The notes: generated by a model from the letters alone, not told the origin. Shown: positions 45,260 to 54,573, counted from the stretch's first letter. The stretch: 64,000 nucleotides of DNA from Devosia soli (GCF_000970455.1 NZ_LAJG01000024.1:124001-188000); one strand, 5' to 3'. Program-made: numbers and translations.

Positions 45260-47017
45260 TTACGCTGGAGCATGGACGCCTGTTTCAACACGGCCAGACA
45301 TTAGCACGGGCTCGGTGGCCCGCCAGCTTGAAAGGATGGCGTTTGCTTCCGTGATGATCGGGCTCGGCGCCCGTTCGCTCGGCACGCTGAACAGCCATTG
45401 GCTGACGGGGCTGTCGCCGCCACGCGAGGTTGCCCAGATCACGAGCGGGGCAGCCAGCGCCGGCGCAGCAACGGGGAGCAACCAAGGGAGAAAGGCCGGA
45501 CCGACGAAAGCCATGAAGGCGATGGCGCCGATTGCAGTGACGACAATCCACCAGCTCGCCGCAAAAGCGGTGTTGAGCGAAACCGCGCGCGCATCGCGCT
45601 CGGTGGCGGGCCATCCCCCGTCGAACCCAAAGAGGATCTGGAATACCGCACGGCTCTGGAAGGCGAGAAGCACCGGCGCGATGATCGTCGACAGGATGAT
45701 CTCGCCGAGGACCGACGGGATGATCCGCCAATTGCCGAAGCGGCGATTGTTGCCGTCGAGGGCGCCGCGAATGGCGATTGCGATCTTGGGAAGGAGCAGC
45801 GTGGTCAGGACCCCGATGCCAATGAGCCAGGGCGTGACACCCCAGCGCTCGCCACCGCTGTCGGGTAGGACGCTCGCGATCAGGCTCGCCGCCAGAAGCA
45901 GCAGCCAGAGCGGCGAGGCGAGATAAGCCATGATGCCCTGAACAAAGGTAAAGCGGCTCCAGAACTTGAGCCCGGGCGCCGCAATAAGGCGGCGATGCTG
46001 CAGGTTACCCTGGCACCAGCGGCGATCGCGCTTGGCATATTCGATCAGATTTTCCGGACCCTGCTCGAAGGAGCCACCAAGCTCAGGATCAACTTCGACC
46101 TTCCAGCCGCCGCGGGCGAGAAGGGCGGCTTCCACATAATCGTGGCTGAGGATGTGTCCGCCGTAGGGCGGCTTGCCCGAGAGGACCGGCAGGCCGCAGC
46201 AGGAGGCAAATGCCCGGACGCGGACGATAGCGTTATGGCCCCAGTAGGGTCCATCTTCGCCCTGCATCATGGCTGCGCCACGGGAAAAGTATTTCGAGAA
46301 ATAGGCGGATGAATAAGCCATCATCCGTCCGAAAAGGGTCCGCGCGCCGATGACGACTGGAACGGATTGCAGCAGGCCCAGGCGCGGATCGTCATCCATG
46401 CGTTGCGCCATAGTCAGGATCGTATCGGCTTCCATCAGGCTATCCGCATCAAGAATGAGCGCATAGTCATAGGCGCCGCCGGAGCGGGCGATGAAATCCT
46501 CGATATTGCCTGCCTTGCGGCCGACATTTCTTTCGCGCCGGCGATAAAAAATCCGGCCGGGCGCTTCCGGTTCGACGATAAGGCGCTCGAATTCACTCGC
46601 TTCTTCCGCCGCAACCTCGAGCGAGGTAGTGTCGGAAAGGATGGCGAAGTGGAATTGCGATGCAAAGCCGCGCGCAACGATCTGCCGGTTCATGGCGGCA
46701 ATGCGCGAAAAGGTCTCCAGCGGATCCTCGTTATAGATCGGTACGAGGATCGCGGTCTTGCCTTGCGGCATGGGCCGCTTTTTCGGCGCGCGCGGGGCGG
46801 GCGACAGCGCGCCCAGCAGCCCGATCGTGCCGCCCCACACCAGCCAGAAGCCGGTCAGAACAAGCAGGATCGTCCGCACCCAGTCGATCAGGACCGGTCG
46901 GTTGCCGCCGACGAGATCGAGAAAGGCGATACCGGCTGTCAGGCTCACAGCCGCGGCAAAACTCAGCGTGAGCAGCCGGAGCCACCACGCCTGCCCATTG
47001 GTCACCCGTTTTTCCAT
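45260..47017 (-). CDS. opgH: Glucan glucosyltransferase OpgH, N-terminally shortened by an amber codon
   Basis: 585 residues from ATG 47017. The GT2 domain is complete: TAILVPIYNEDPLETFSRIA, the DAD motif at LILDADSLMEADTILTMAQR, the acceptor aspartate in GHILSHDYVEAALLARGGWK, and RRWCQGNLQHRR (Q/RxxRW-type). Membrane segments flank it. OpgH makes the beta-1,2 backbone of periplasmic glucans and moves it across the membrane. The same frame continues upstream through a TAG at 47030-47032 into a 44-codon stretch that starts on the opgG stop and resembles the normal OpgH N-terminus, so the present start may be a re-initiation site. AGGG lies about 10 bp before it. Confidence 0.88.
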   Translation of the reverse strand: MEKRVTNGQAWWLRLLTLSFAAAVSLTAGIAFLDLVGGNRPVLIDWVRTILLVLTGFWLVWGGTIGLLGALSPAPRAPKKRPMPQGKTAILVPIYNEDPLETFSRIAAMNRQIVARGFASQFHFAILSDTTSLEVAAEEASEFERLIVEPEAPGRIFYRRRERNVGRKAGNIEDFIARSGGAYDYALILDADSLMEADTILTMAQRMDDDPRLGLLQSVPVVIGARTLFGRMMAYSSAYFSKYFSRGAAMMQGEDGPYWGHNAIVRVRAFASCCGLPVLSGKPPYGGHILSHDYVEAALLARGGWKVEVDPELGGSFEQGPENLIEYAKRDRRWCQGNLQHRRLIAAPGLKFWSRFTFVQGIMAYLASPLWLLLLAASLIASVLPDSGGERWGVTPWLIGIGVLTTLLLPKIAIAIRGALDGNNRRFGNWRIIPSVLGEIILSTIIAPVLLAFQSRAVFQILFGFDGGWPATERDARAVSLNTAFAASWWIVVTAIGAIAFMAFVGPAFLPWLLPVAAPALAAPLVIWATSRGGDSPVSQWLFSVPSERAPSPIITEANAILSSWRATEPVLMSGRVETGVHAPA

Positions 47018-47029
47018 ACGAGGGGTGCC

Positions 47030-47164
47030 CTAGCTTCTTTGCCAAACAAGAAGGAAAGCGCGAAAGAACGCGCCGAAGGCGATAGGACGTTCGAGCGTCT
47101 GCTTGGGCATATGCAGAGGCGCATCTGGTAGGCCATCTAGGGGCTGAAAGGGCTGGTGTTTCAT
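47030..47164 (-). pseudogene. Detached N-terminal segment of opgH, ending in TAG
   Basis: ATG at 47162-47164 shares ATGA with the opgG stop and opens 44 codons in the same frame as opgH, ended by TAG 47030-47032. The product LDGLPDAPLHMPKQTLER resembles the LPPEAPLAMPVQ-type start of alphaproteobacterial OpgH (recall). Only four codons separate the TAG from the ATG of the downstream frame. The simplest reading is a nonsense mutation in opgH or a base-call error. Confidence 0.65.
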
Positions 47165-48795
47165 GCCTGTTCTCCACGCCACTGATAAAGCCAAGCTTCC
47201 GTCAACGGCTCTCCGCCTGAGCCGATGCTTGCTCTCAGCTCAATCAGTGTCTGACCCTCGGTTTCCACGTCCAGCACAAGACGCCAAAGTCCGTTGGCAT
47301 CTATACGTGAGAAGGTCGACGATGTGATTTCACCTGCCGATGCGGTTGCATCGACTTCGAAGACTGTTTCCGGCGAGAGGTCCGCCAGACGTCCGCCATC
47401 AAAGTCGATGACGAACTTGCGCAGGCTGGCGACATTTTCGACGCCAGATACGCCCCCCTGGCCGATGCGGGTTTCAACCACATGGGCCAATTCGGAATTA
47501 TTGTCCGGAACGAGGTCCCCCCAGATCAGACGATAGCCGTATTCGCGGGCTTCGCCTGCCTTGGGGGGCTCGTTTGGAATCCAGAACGCTGCAATGTTGT
47601 CATCGGTTTCCGACTTGGCCGGAATTTCGATGAGCCGGACCTGTCCCTGCCCCCAATCGCCCTTCGGTTCGACGCGCATGGAGGGACGGCGTTCGTAATG
47701 TGCTCCGGCGTCCTGATAATTTTCGAAATCGCGATTGCGCTGATAAAGCCCAAAGGCGCGAATGTTGGCATCCCAGAAGAACGAATTGCCGAGCTGGGGC
47801 GTGTTGTTGAGCTGCCGCCACTGCGGCAGGCCCGCTTCGGGTTCCACCACGAGGCCGCTGCAATCGTGTACCTGCGGACGGAAATCGTCGAACTGGTGGC
47901 GATTGGTTTCGGCAAAAAGGAACATCGAGGTCAGCGGCGCGATGCCGACCTCGCCGATATCGGAGCGAAAATAAAGCCGCGCCGTCACATCCATGATGGT
48001 TTCCTGCTGCTCTGCATTGGCAGGCGAGATCAAGAAACGATAAGCGCCAGTGACGCTCTGGCTTTCGAGCGCCGCGTAAACGGTCAACGGGCCATCGCCA
48101 GAGGGACGCTCGACATAGAATTCGGAAAAGCGCGGAAATTCTTCCGGGCCTTCGCGCCAGGAATTGATCAGCAGGCCACGGGCACTCGAGCCATAGATAT
48201 TGCCGCGACCCAGCGCGCGGAAATAGCTTGCGCCAAGGAACGCGACCAATTCGTCCGCAACTTCGGGCCGGTTGACAGGATAGTTGATACGAAAGCCCGC
48301 GATGCCGGGAAACTCGGCGCTCTCGATTGCCTTGCGCTCTTCGGCGTCATCGAAATGATAGATGAAGTCGTCACTATCGAAAGCGAATGGGTGAGCATCA
48401 CCATAGGTGATCTCGTAGACGGAAACGGTTTCCTTGAAGAGCCAGCCGGGCGGAAACGCCTGGATCTGAAAGCCATGGCCATCGTCACGCCAGCGCGCTT
48501 TCTTGGTATCGAACTGGACGCGCCGGTACCCATCATAGTTGAGACCGGTATAGACCGCCGAGTCGACCAGGACGGGACTTTGATAGGGTTGTGCCGCCAA
48601 GTCCTTCATGCGCGCCGAAAAGCTCTCGAAGTCGAAAGCGCCGGACATCGGCTCGATAGCAAAGACAGGGCGGGTCAACGATGTGGAGGATAGCAGAGCG
48701 AAAGATGCCGCAGCGCCCGCTAAAAAGGCGCGACGAGACAAAATGGTGGGGTGAGCTAAGGACATGGGTGACGCTACAGGTTCTTCGCTATCCAT
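47161..48795 (-). CDS. opgG: Periplasmic glucan biosynthesis protein OpgG/OpgD (MdoG family)
   Basis: 544 residues from ATG 48795 (GGA 7 bp upstream; ATG 48765 is possible but has none). A Tat signal is visible: SRRAFLAGAAASFALLSS, as in OpgD-type proteins. The mature MdoG domain starts FDFESFSARMKDLAAQPYQS and contains YDGYRRVQFDTKKARWRDDG, HDCSGLVVEPEAGLPQWRQL and NNTPQLGNSFFWDANIRAFG. OpgG/D act on the periplasmic beta-glucan made by OpgH. Its stop overlaps the original opgH start codon. Confidence 0.92.
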   Translation of the reverse strand: MDSEEPVASPMSLAHPTILSRRAFLAGAAASFALLSSTSLTRPVFAIEPMSGAFDFESFSARMKDLAAQPYQSPVLVDSAVYTGLNYDGYRRVQFDTKKARWRDDGHGFQIQAFPPGWLFKETVSVYEITYGDAHPFAFDSDDFIYHFDDAEERKAIESAEFPGIAGFRINYPVNRPEVADELVAFLGASYFRALGRGNIYGSSARGLLINSWREGPEEFPRFSEFYVERPSGDGPLTVYAALESQSVTGAYRFLISPANAEQQETIMDVTARLYFRSDIGEVGIAPLTSMFLFAETNRHQFDDFRPQVHDCSGLVVEPEAGLPQWRQLNNTPQLGNSFFWDANIRAFGLYQRNRDFENYQDAGAHYERRPSMRVEPKGDWGQGQVRLIEIPAKSETDDNIAAFWIPNEPPKAGEAREYGYRLIWGDLVPDNNSELAHVVETRIGQGGVSGVENVASLRKFVIDFDGGRLADLSPETVFEVDATASAGEITSSTFSRIDANGLWRLVLDVETEGQTLIELRASIGSGGEPLTEAWLYQWRGEQA

Positions 48796-48988
48796 CAATT
48801 TCCGGCAACGCCGCCAAGACGGTAAAGTTGTCGCATAGAGCCCATGCGCGGTACGCATAGCGCTGCCTATATGCCGTTGCCCGTAAATTCCGGGTTTTTG
48901 CCGTCTGAGGATGCCGGCCCGTACGACCTAAAGCGCAAATCGGGCGAAAGCCGGGCACGGAATTGTGATCGCGATGAAAAACGGTTCG

Positions 48989-50440
48989 TTAACTGATCCC
49001 GCCGAGCGAAACGTATTTGATTTCAAGGTAATCATCGATGCCGTAGCGCGAGCCCTCGCGGCCGAGACCCGAAGACTTGACGCCCCCGAATGGCGCCTCT
49101 GCGGTCGAGATAAGGCCAGTATTGACCCCGACCATGCCATATTCGAGCGCTTCGGCGACCCGCCATACCCGGCTCAGATCGTTGGCGTAGAAATAAGCGG
49201 CCAGGCCGAACTCGGTGTCATTGGCCTGGGCGATGACATCGGCTTCGTCGACAAAGCGGAACAGGGGGGCGACCGGGCCAAAGGTTTCCTCACGCGCCAT
49301 CAGCGCTTCCGGCGGCACGTCGGCCAGTATCGTCGGCTCGAAGAAAGTGCCGCCGAGTGTGTGCGGCTTGCCGCCGCGCAAGATTTTGGCGCCCTTTTCG
49401 ACAGCATCGGCTATGTGCTGCTCGACCTTTTCGAGCGCAGCTTTATCGATGAGCGGACCAAGATTGATGCCTTCATCAAAGCCGTGGCCCGTCTTGAGCG
49501 TAGCCACCGCGGCCCCGAGCTTTTCGGCAAACGCGTCATAGACCTTATCATGCACATAAAGCCGATTGGCGCAGACGCAGGTCTGTCCGTTGTTGCGAAA
49601 CTTGGCGATGAGGGCACCATCGACGGCCGCGTCGAGATCGGCGTCATCGAAAACGATAAAGGGCGCGTTGCCGCCAAGCTCTAGGCCGAGCTTCTTGATG
49701 GTCGGCGCGCTCTGCCGGTAGAGCTCGGCGCCGACTTCGGTCGAACCGGTAAAGGTGAGCTTGCGCACAATGGGATTGGCCGTCATCTCGCCGCCGATCT
49801 CGCGGGCCGAGCCCGTGATGACGCTGAAAAGACCCGGCGGCAGGCCGGCGCGTTCCGCGAGGACGGCAAGAGCGATAGCCGAAAACGGGGTCTGGGACGC
49901 GGGTTTCAAAACCATGGCGCAGCCCGAAGCCAGCGCTGGTCCGGCCTTGCGCGTGATCATCGCACTGGGGAAATTCCACGGCGTGATGGCGGCGACAACG
50001 CCGATCGGCTGCTTCATCACCATGATGCGCGCATCGGGCCGATGACCCGGGATGAGATCGCCATAGACCCGGCGGGCCTCCTCGGCGAACCATTCGATAA
50101 AGCTCGCGCCGTAGGCGATTTCACCGATGGCTTCGGCAAGCGGCTTGCCTTGCTCCCGGGTCAGGATCCGGCCGAGATCTTCCTTGTTCTCGATCATCAG
50201 ATCGAACCAGCGGCGGAGGATGTTCGAGCGTTCCTTGGCGGTGCGCGCAGCCCAGCTTTTCTGCGCTTTTTCGGCAAAACCGATCGCAGTTCGCGTTTCC
50301 GCAACGCCGAGCTTGGGGACATAACCGATGGATTCACCGGTCGCCGGATCGGTCACCGCGATGCCGGTACCATTGGCCTCGGTCCAAGTTTCACCAACCA
50401 GGGCCGCCTGACGAAACAGGCTCGGATCCTTAAGCTGCAT
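48989..50440 (-). CDS. gabD: NAD(P)-dependent succinate-semialdehyde dehydrogenase
   Basis: 483 residues from the ATG at about 50440, which follows AAGGGG. ALDH motifs: cofactor loop PWNFPSAMITRKAGPALASG, GSTEVG in RKLTFTGSTEVGAELYRQSA, general base Glu in LGLELGGNAPFIVFDDADLD, and catalytic Cys in NNGQTCVCANRLYVHD. The double-cysteine CVC pattern and the overall sequence fit GabD. The enzyme oxidises succinate semialdehyde to succinate, the last step of GABA breakdown. No gabT is next to it. Related aldehydes such as glutarate semialdehyde are possible substrates. Confidence 0.88.
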   Translation of the reverse strand: MQLKDPSLFRQAALVGETWTEANGTGIAVTDPATGESIGYVPKLGVAETRTAIGFAEKAQKSWAARTAKERSNILRRWFDLMIENKEDLGRILTREQGKPLAEAIGEIAYGASFIEWFAEEARRVYGDLIPGHRPDARIMVMKQPIGVVAAITPWNFPSAMITRKAGPALASGCAMVLKPASQTPFSAIALAVLAERAGLPPGLFSVITGSAREIGGEMTANPIVRKLTFTGSTEVGAELYRQSAPTIKKLGLELGGNAPFIVFDDADLDAAVDGALIAKFRNNGQTCVCANRLYVHDKVYDAFAEKLGAAVATLKTGHGFDEGINLGPLIDKAALEKVEQHIADAVEKGAKILRGGKPHTLGGTFFEPTILADVPPEALMAREETFGPVAPLFRFVDEADVIAQANDTEFGLAAYFYANDLSRVWRVAEALEYGMVGVNTGLISTAEAPFGGVKSSGLGREGSRYGIDDYLEIKYVSLGGIS

Positions 50441-50523
50441 GCTGTTCCCCTTCGCAAAGGATAATAACACCGCAACGGCCCCATGTGGTTCCGCTGGCAA
50501 GTGCCATCTTGGAAAGGAATAAA

Positions 50524-50613
50524 TGGCGGAGAGAAAGGGATTCGAACCCTTGAGACGGTTCCCCGCCTACACACTTTCCAGGCGTGCGCCTTCGACCACT
50601 CGGCCATCTCTCC
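50524..50613 (-). tRNA. tRNA-Ser (anticodon GGA)
   Basis: 90 nt including an encoded CCA end. The acceptor stem GGAGAGA pairs with TCTCTCC, followed by discriminator G and CCA. Anticodon arm: CACGC-CTGGAAA-GTGTG, anticodon GGA at 50577-50579. A long variable arm and the T arm AGGGTTCGAATCCCT are present, as in class II tRNAs. Confidence 0.95.
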
Positions 50614-50832
50614 GCATCGCCGTGGCCGGTTCGTTGCCGAACTGCCGAGCCACCACCGGGGCCTTGCGAGCGTGGCGCACTATACTGATGAACTTCCCTG
50701 GCGCAAGCACGAGTTCCGTTTATCATCGAGGTTTTTGAACAAGCGTGCCCGGCTTGTGAACAAGCGCTGCCAATGGCACAAGGGAAACGCGCTGGGCGGA
50801 ACGGTGGCCGCCCCTCGGCCAAGGACGGGTGA

Positions 50833-51156
50833 ATGCGGATAGCCTTGCGAATAATCGGCACCTGGTTGATCGGCCTGGCGCTGGTGCTGCTTGTGATCGA
50901 TGGCACCAAATCCCTGGCAGCCAACGAAATTGTCATGACGAGCCTTGGCGACATCTGGATGCAGATCCACGCGCAAAGCCTTGAGGGCATGCGGGCTTTT
51001 CTTGATAGCCGGTTTTTTGCGAGCCTTCTCGATACGGTGCTCAATGCGCTGTTGACCTATCCGGCCTTCGCCGTCATCGGCGTGCCGGGCATCGTTCTGG
51101 CGATCCTGGGGCGGAGGACGCGGCGCGAGCGTTTTTTGCGGACCGAAGAGATCTGA
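50833..51156 (+). CDS. Small conserved membrane protein (107 aa)
   Basis: Two membrane segments: [20 protein letters not shown] near the N-terminus and [20 protein letters not shown] near the C-terminus, with a periplasmic-looking loop between them ([20 protein letters not shown]). Ends in a basic tail. Similar short proteins with [15 protein letters not shown] are common in Rhizobiales (recall). GGGTG precedes ATG. Function unknown. Confidence 0.7.
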   Translation: MRIALRIIGTWLIGLALVLLVIDGTKSLAANEIVMTSLGDIWMQIHAQSLEGMRAFLDSRFFASLLDTVLNALLTYPAFAVIGVPGIVLAILGRRTRRERFLRTEEI

Positions 51157-51208
51157 CCTAAAAATCGGGGACCGGAGTTCCCATATTACGCGGCGAAAGG
51201 AGACTTCC

Positions 51209-51865
51209 ATGTTCTTCCGCACCAAGCCGACTTCCATTCCCACCGCTGACGAGGCCCTGCCGGGCCGGTCGACGGAAATGCCTGTCGCGCCTCAACATTT
51301 CGTCAATGGCGAAAGCCTCAAGGGGCCCTATCCCGAGGGCGCAGAAACCGTCTATTTCGGTCTCGGCTGCTTCTGGGGCGCCGAGCGGCTTTTCTGGAAG
51401 CTGCCGGGCGTGATCGTCACGGCTGTCGGGTATCAGGGTGGCCATACGCCGAATGCCTCCTATGAAGAGGTCTGCTCGGGCCGGACGGGGCATACCGAGA
51501 GCGTCAAGGTCGTTTATGACCCCAAGCGTATCTCATTGGAAACGCTGCTGAAAACCTTCTGGGAAGAGCACGATCCGACCCAGGGCATGCGTCAGGGCAA
51601 TGACGTGGGGACGCAATATCGGTCCGCCATCTATACGACGACGCCGGAACAGGCGGAAATCGCGGCCCGCAGCAAGCAAGCTTACCAAAATGCCTTGCGC
51701 GAAAAGGGATTAGGCCCGATCACGACAGAAATCGCACCTGCTGGTCCGTTCTATTATGCCGAAACCTATCACCAGCAATATCTGGCCAAGAACCCCAATG
51801 GCTATTGCGGGCTGAATGGTACCGGCGTGTCTTGCCCGATCGGGCTGGGCGTTGCAGCCGAGTGA
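51209..51865 (+). CDS. msrA: Peptide methionine sulfoxide reductase MsrA
   Basis: 218 residues. The catalytic cysteine is in [20 protein letters not shown]; further family parts are [31 protein letters not shown] and QYRSAIY. The resolving cysteines are in [17 protein letters not shown] at the C-terminus. It reduces methionine-S-sulfoxide. The first 40 residues are a family-typical extension ([20 protein letters not shown]). AAAGGAG precedes ATG. A terminator follows. Confidence 0.95.
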   Translation: MFFRTKPTSIPTADEALPGRSTEMPVAPQHFVNGESLKGPYPEGAETVYFGLGCFWGAERLFWKLPGVIVTAVGYQGGHTPNASYEEVCSGRTGHTESVKVVYDPKRISLETLLKTFWEEHDPTQGMRQGNDVGTQYRSAIYTTTPEQAEIAARSKQAYQNALREKGLGPITTEIAPAGPFYYAETYHQQYLAKNPNGYCGLNGTGVSCPIGLGVAAE

Positions 51866-51873
51866 CAATCCTG

Positions 51874-51905
51874 ACGGCGTAGCGGTTATCCGCTGCGCCG
51901 TTTCT
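51874..51905 (+). terminator. Rho-independent terminator after msrA
   Basis: Stem ACGGCGTAGCGG / CCGCTGCGCCGT (one G-T pair) with TTAT loop at 51874-51901, followed by a T-rich end. It lies 9 bp past the msrA stop. Confidence 0.8.
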
Positions 51906-51947
51906 GTTAGCAGTTCGTTAACATTGAACATCCCCTATCCCACGATC

Positions 51948-52316
51948 ATGACACGGACGGGCTTTGAAGCCTTCGTCAGCCGCTTGCCGGCGGTTTTTGT
52001 CGTGCGGCAATGGCGCGACGATTCGGTTGCCAAGGTCGGGGATAAGATTTTTGCGCTGCTCGATCGCGACCCGGGCGAGGTCTGGTGCAAGGTGTCGGAC
52101 ATGTCCTTCGATCTTTTGACCGAACTGCCCGGCATCCGACCCGCGCCCTATTTCGCTCGTGCAGGGTGGGTGGCGATTTCACACGAGAGCCCGCTAGCCG
52201 GTGATGAAGTCGAAGCCTATGTCGTCGAGGCGCATCGGCTAATCGCGGCCAAGTTGAGCAAAAAGCGGCGCCTGGCCTTGGGCATCGACCACCTGCCGAT
52301 CCACGCGCCGCTTTGA
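51948..52316 (+). CDS. MmcQ/YjbR-family protein (DUF419)
   Basis: 122 residues from ATG 51948; the frame reaches back to 51816 but overlaps the msrA end and its terminator. Family parts: GFEAFVSRLPAVFVVRQWRD at the start, DKIFALLDRDPGEVWCKVSD and a late AHRLIAAKLSKKRRLAL. YjbR has a double-wing DNA-binding-like fold; no molecular role is established. Convergent with the HtrA-like gene, 3 bp apart. Confidence 0.85.
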   Translation: MTRTGFEAFVSRLPAVFVVRQWRDDSVAKVGDKIFALLDRDPGEVWCKVSDMSFDLLTELPGIRPAPYFARAGWVAISHESPLAGDEVEAYVVEAHRLIAAKLSKKRRLALGIDHLPIHAPL

Positions 52317-52319
52317 ATT

Positions 52320-53222
52320 CTATTGAAGCTGAGGCTTCAGAAGGAAATCGTTGCGGTCTGCGGTCTTGACCCGAACCCACGACTCCCGGCCCGAACGGAC
52401 GATGCGCAGCGAAAATTCCGAACCCGGCGGAGCCTTGGCCCAAAGCTTGCGATAAAAATCGCCGAGGCTCTCGACTTCTTCGCCGTCGAGTTCGGAAATG
52501 ATGTCACCGCTCTTGAGCCCAGCTTCATCTGCGGGGCCGCCATCGGAAACGTTCATCACCACGACGCCATTGTTGCGTTCGGCCGAAAAGACGCCCAGCC
52601 ACGGCCGGGCTTCGCGCTTGGGACGGCCGGTCGTGACCATGTCATCAAGAACGGGTTTGAGGAGATCGATCGGCACGATCATGTTGATATCGGTGGTGTC
52701 GCCGGCATGCAGCATCTGGAGGCGCAACGAGCCGATGCCGATGAGAGCATCGTTTTCGTCGAGCAGCGCTGCCCCGCCCCAGGATGGATGGAAGGGCGCG
52801 GTAAAAAGCGCTTCTTCAAGCATATATTCCCAATAGCCGGCAAATTCCTGCTTGGCGACGATCTCGTTGAGCACCTCTTCGCCCTGCCCATCGATGATGC
52901 GACCGATATCCTTCACCCGCGCGCCGGCGGAACTGCCGAGGCGCAGGGGCGGCAGGTCGAGATCGCCAAGGGCCTGAACGAGGCCGAAGCCGGTTTCCTG
53001 ATCAAAGCCGACGACATGGGCAGGCACGACGCGTTCGTCGTGGGTCGTCAGCCAGACTTCTTCAGCTTCGGTGATGAGATAGCCGATGGTGACGACCAGA
53101 CCCTGATCGTTGATCACGGCGCCGCTGCCTTCGCGCAGCGTGCCGAGGGTCGAGGCCGTAAAGGCCGTTTCCGGAATGTGGGTTCGCAGCGCGACGACGG
53201 AGTGGCGCGGATTGGTGGACAT
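52320..53222 (-). CDS. HtrA/DegP-like protein with PDZ domain, catalytic triad lost
   Basis: 300 residues. Layout is that of a HtrA protein: trypsin-like fold at about 30-190 and a PDZ domain at about 210-295 (WLGVFSAERNNGVVVMNVSD, GPADEAGLKSGDIISELDGE). Yet none of the triad is kept. The histidine of the TNNHVV motif is replaced (VVTIGYLITEAEEV, around 47-50), the aspartate of DIALLK is replaced (ETGFGLVQAL, around 76-85), and GNSGGP is FHPSWGGAALL, with Trp148 at the serine position. No signal peptide is visible. It probably binds peptides or works as a scaffold rather than cutting. Confidence 0.82.
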   Translation of the reverse strand: MSTNPRHSVVALRTHIPETAFTASTLGTLREGSGAVINDQGLVVTIGYLITEAEEVWLTTHDERVVPAHVVGFDQETGFGLVQALGDLDLPPLRLGSSAGARVKDIGRIIDGQGEEVLNEIVAKQEFAGYWEYMLEEALFTAPFHPSWGGAALLDENDALIGIGSLRLQMLHAGDTTDINMIVPIDLLKPVLDDMVTTGRPKREARPWLGVFSAERNNGVVVMNVSDGGPADEAGLKSGDIISELDGEEVESLGDFYRKLWAKAPPGSEFSLRIVRSGRESWVRVKTADRNDFLLKPQLQ

Positions 53223-53415
53223 GTCTTATCCCCCTGATGTGTTCTTTATCCATTAGATAGGCCCGAACGGGTCTGGCGCAAGCATGGCTCCAACTCTCGC
53301 CACGTGCAGAGCAGAACGCCTATTCAATCCTGAATAGCTGATCGCCAAAACTACCCAATCCAATTCACCTCCATGGGGAGGTATCGTTCTTCTCGTGAAC
53401 AAGAAGGACATTATC

Positions 53416-53820
53416 ATGACCACCATCGCGACCCGCCGCCCAGCCCTTTCCCTGACGACGCCCATTTTCCTCCAACGCCTGGAAGGCCTCGCGGCGATGG
53501 GTTTCGGCATAGTTGCTTACGCGTTCCTCGATCAATCCTGGCTGGTTTTCGCTCTTTTGTTTCTGTCTCCCGATCTTTTCATGCTGGGCTATCTTCGATC
53601 GATCCGGACGGGTGCGGCGCTCTATAATCTCGGACATAGCTATGCAGCACCGGCGCTGCTGGCCCTTGGCGGGCTTTTCGCTGGCGAGATCTTTTATGGG
53701 CTGGCAGCCATCTGGGTCGCCCATATCGGTTTTGACCGTATGCTCGGCTATGGGCTCAAGCTCGATGGCGGCTTCGATCAGACCCATCTCGGACCGATCG
53801 GCAAGGCCAAGGCGCGCTGA
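53416..53820 (+). CDS. DUF4260 membrane protein
   Basis: 134 residues from ATG 53416 (GAAGGA 7 bp upstream); a GTG start seven codons earlier is the alternative. About four membrane segments: LEGLAAMGFGIVAYAFLDQS, WLVFALLFLSPDLFMLGYLR, YNLGHSYAAPALLALGGLFA and EIFYGLAAIWVAHIGFDRML. The end YGLKLDGGFDQTHLGPIG is a DUF4260 hallmark. No function is known for the family. The GST gene follows after 45 bp. Confidence 0.85.
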   Translation: MTTIATRRPALSLTTPIFLQRLEGLAAMGFGIVAYAFLDQSWLVFALLFLSPDLFMLGYLRSIRTGAALYNLGHSYAAPALLALGGLFAGEIFYGLAAIWVAHIGFDRMLGYGLKLDGGFDQTHLGPIGKAKAR

Positions 53821-53865
53821 GCGCCTTCGCGGAACGCCAAGCCCCATGGCGGCATTTTGGCTTGC

Positions 53866-54573
53866 ATGACTTACGAACTTTATTATTGGACCGGTATTCA
53901 GGGCCGGGGCGAATATGTGCGGCTGGCGCTCGAAGAAGCAGGCGCGGCCTATACCGACATGGCGCGGGTCGAAGGCGATGGAGTGATCGAGGCCCTCGCC
54001 GAAGCCATCGACACACCGAGCTTTGCGCCTCCGGTGCTCAAGCATGGCGATGTGGTGGTGGGGCAGACCAGCGCCATTCTATTCTATCTTGGCGGTACCC
54101 TCGATCTGGCGCCGCTAGACGAACGGCTCAAGCTCTGGACACACCAGACTCAGCTGACCATCGCGGACTTCGTTCTTGAGGGACACGACGTGCATCATCC
54201 GCTCGGGGCGGGAAAATATTACGAAGAGCAGAAGCCGGAAGCGCTGCGGCGTGCAAAGGAGTTTCGTGACGAGCGAGTGCCGAAGTTTCTTAAATGGTTC
54301 GAGACGATCCTGGCGCGCAATCCGGCCGGGCCGGAATTTTTGGCCGGCGATCGGCTGAGCTATGCCGACCTGTCGCTGTTTCAGGTGATGGAGGGGCTGC
54401 ATTATGCCTTCCCCAAACTAATGGGTCGGATCGGCCGGGAGTTTGAACGGGTGGAGGACCTGCGCGAGCGCGTGCGGGCGCGGCCGAATATTTCTGCGTA
54501 TCTGCGGAGCGAGCGGCGGCTGGCGCCGAATGAGAACGATCTGTTCCGGCATTATCCGGAGTTGGATGGGTAG
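53866..54573 (+). CDS. Glutathione S-transferase family protein
   Basis: 235 residues from ATG 53866; no clear ribosome-binding site, and TTG 53857 is an alternative. The thioredoxin-fold N-terminal domain is at about 1-85 (YELYYWTGIQGRGEYVRLAL, candidate catalytic Tyr7 or Tyr8) and the cis-proline stretch APPVLKHGDVVVGQTSAI, with the helical C-terminal domain from about 95, including EFLAGDRLSYADLSLFQVME. It is of the sigma/mu-like GST type. The substrate is unknown. Confidence 0.88.
   Translation: MTYELYYWTGIQGRGEYVRLALEEAGAAYTDMARVEGDGVIEALAEAIDTPSFAPPVLKHGDVVVGQTSAILFYLGGTLDLAPLDERLKLWTHQTQLTIADFVLEGHDVHHPLGAGKYYEEQKPEALRRAKEFRDERVPKFLKWFETILARNPAGPEFLAGDRLSYADLSLFQVMEGLHYAFPKLMGRIGREFERVEDLRERVRARPNISAYLRSERRLAPNENDLFRHYPELDG

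Noticed and set aside
47482-48693. 403-codon plus-strand frame opposite opgG
   Set aside because: Antisense shadow; opgG has signal peptide and family motifs.
53320-53382. Two short inverted repeats (CTATTCA/TGAATAG and ACCTCC/GGAGGT) upstream of the DUF4260 gene
   Set aside because: Arms are short and there is no matching known site or second copy; chance cannot be excluded.
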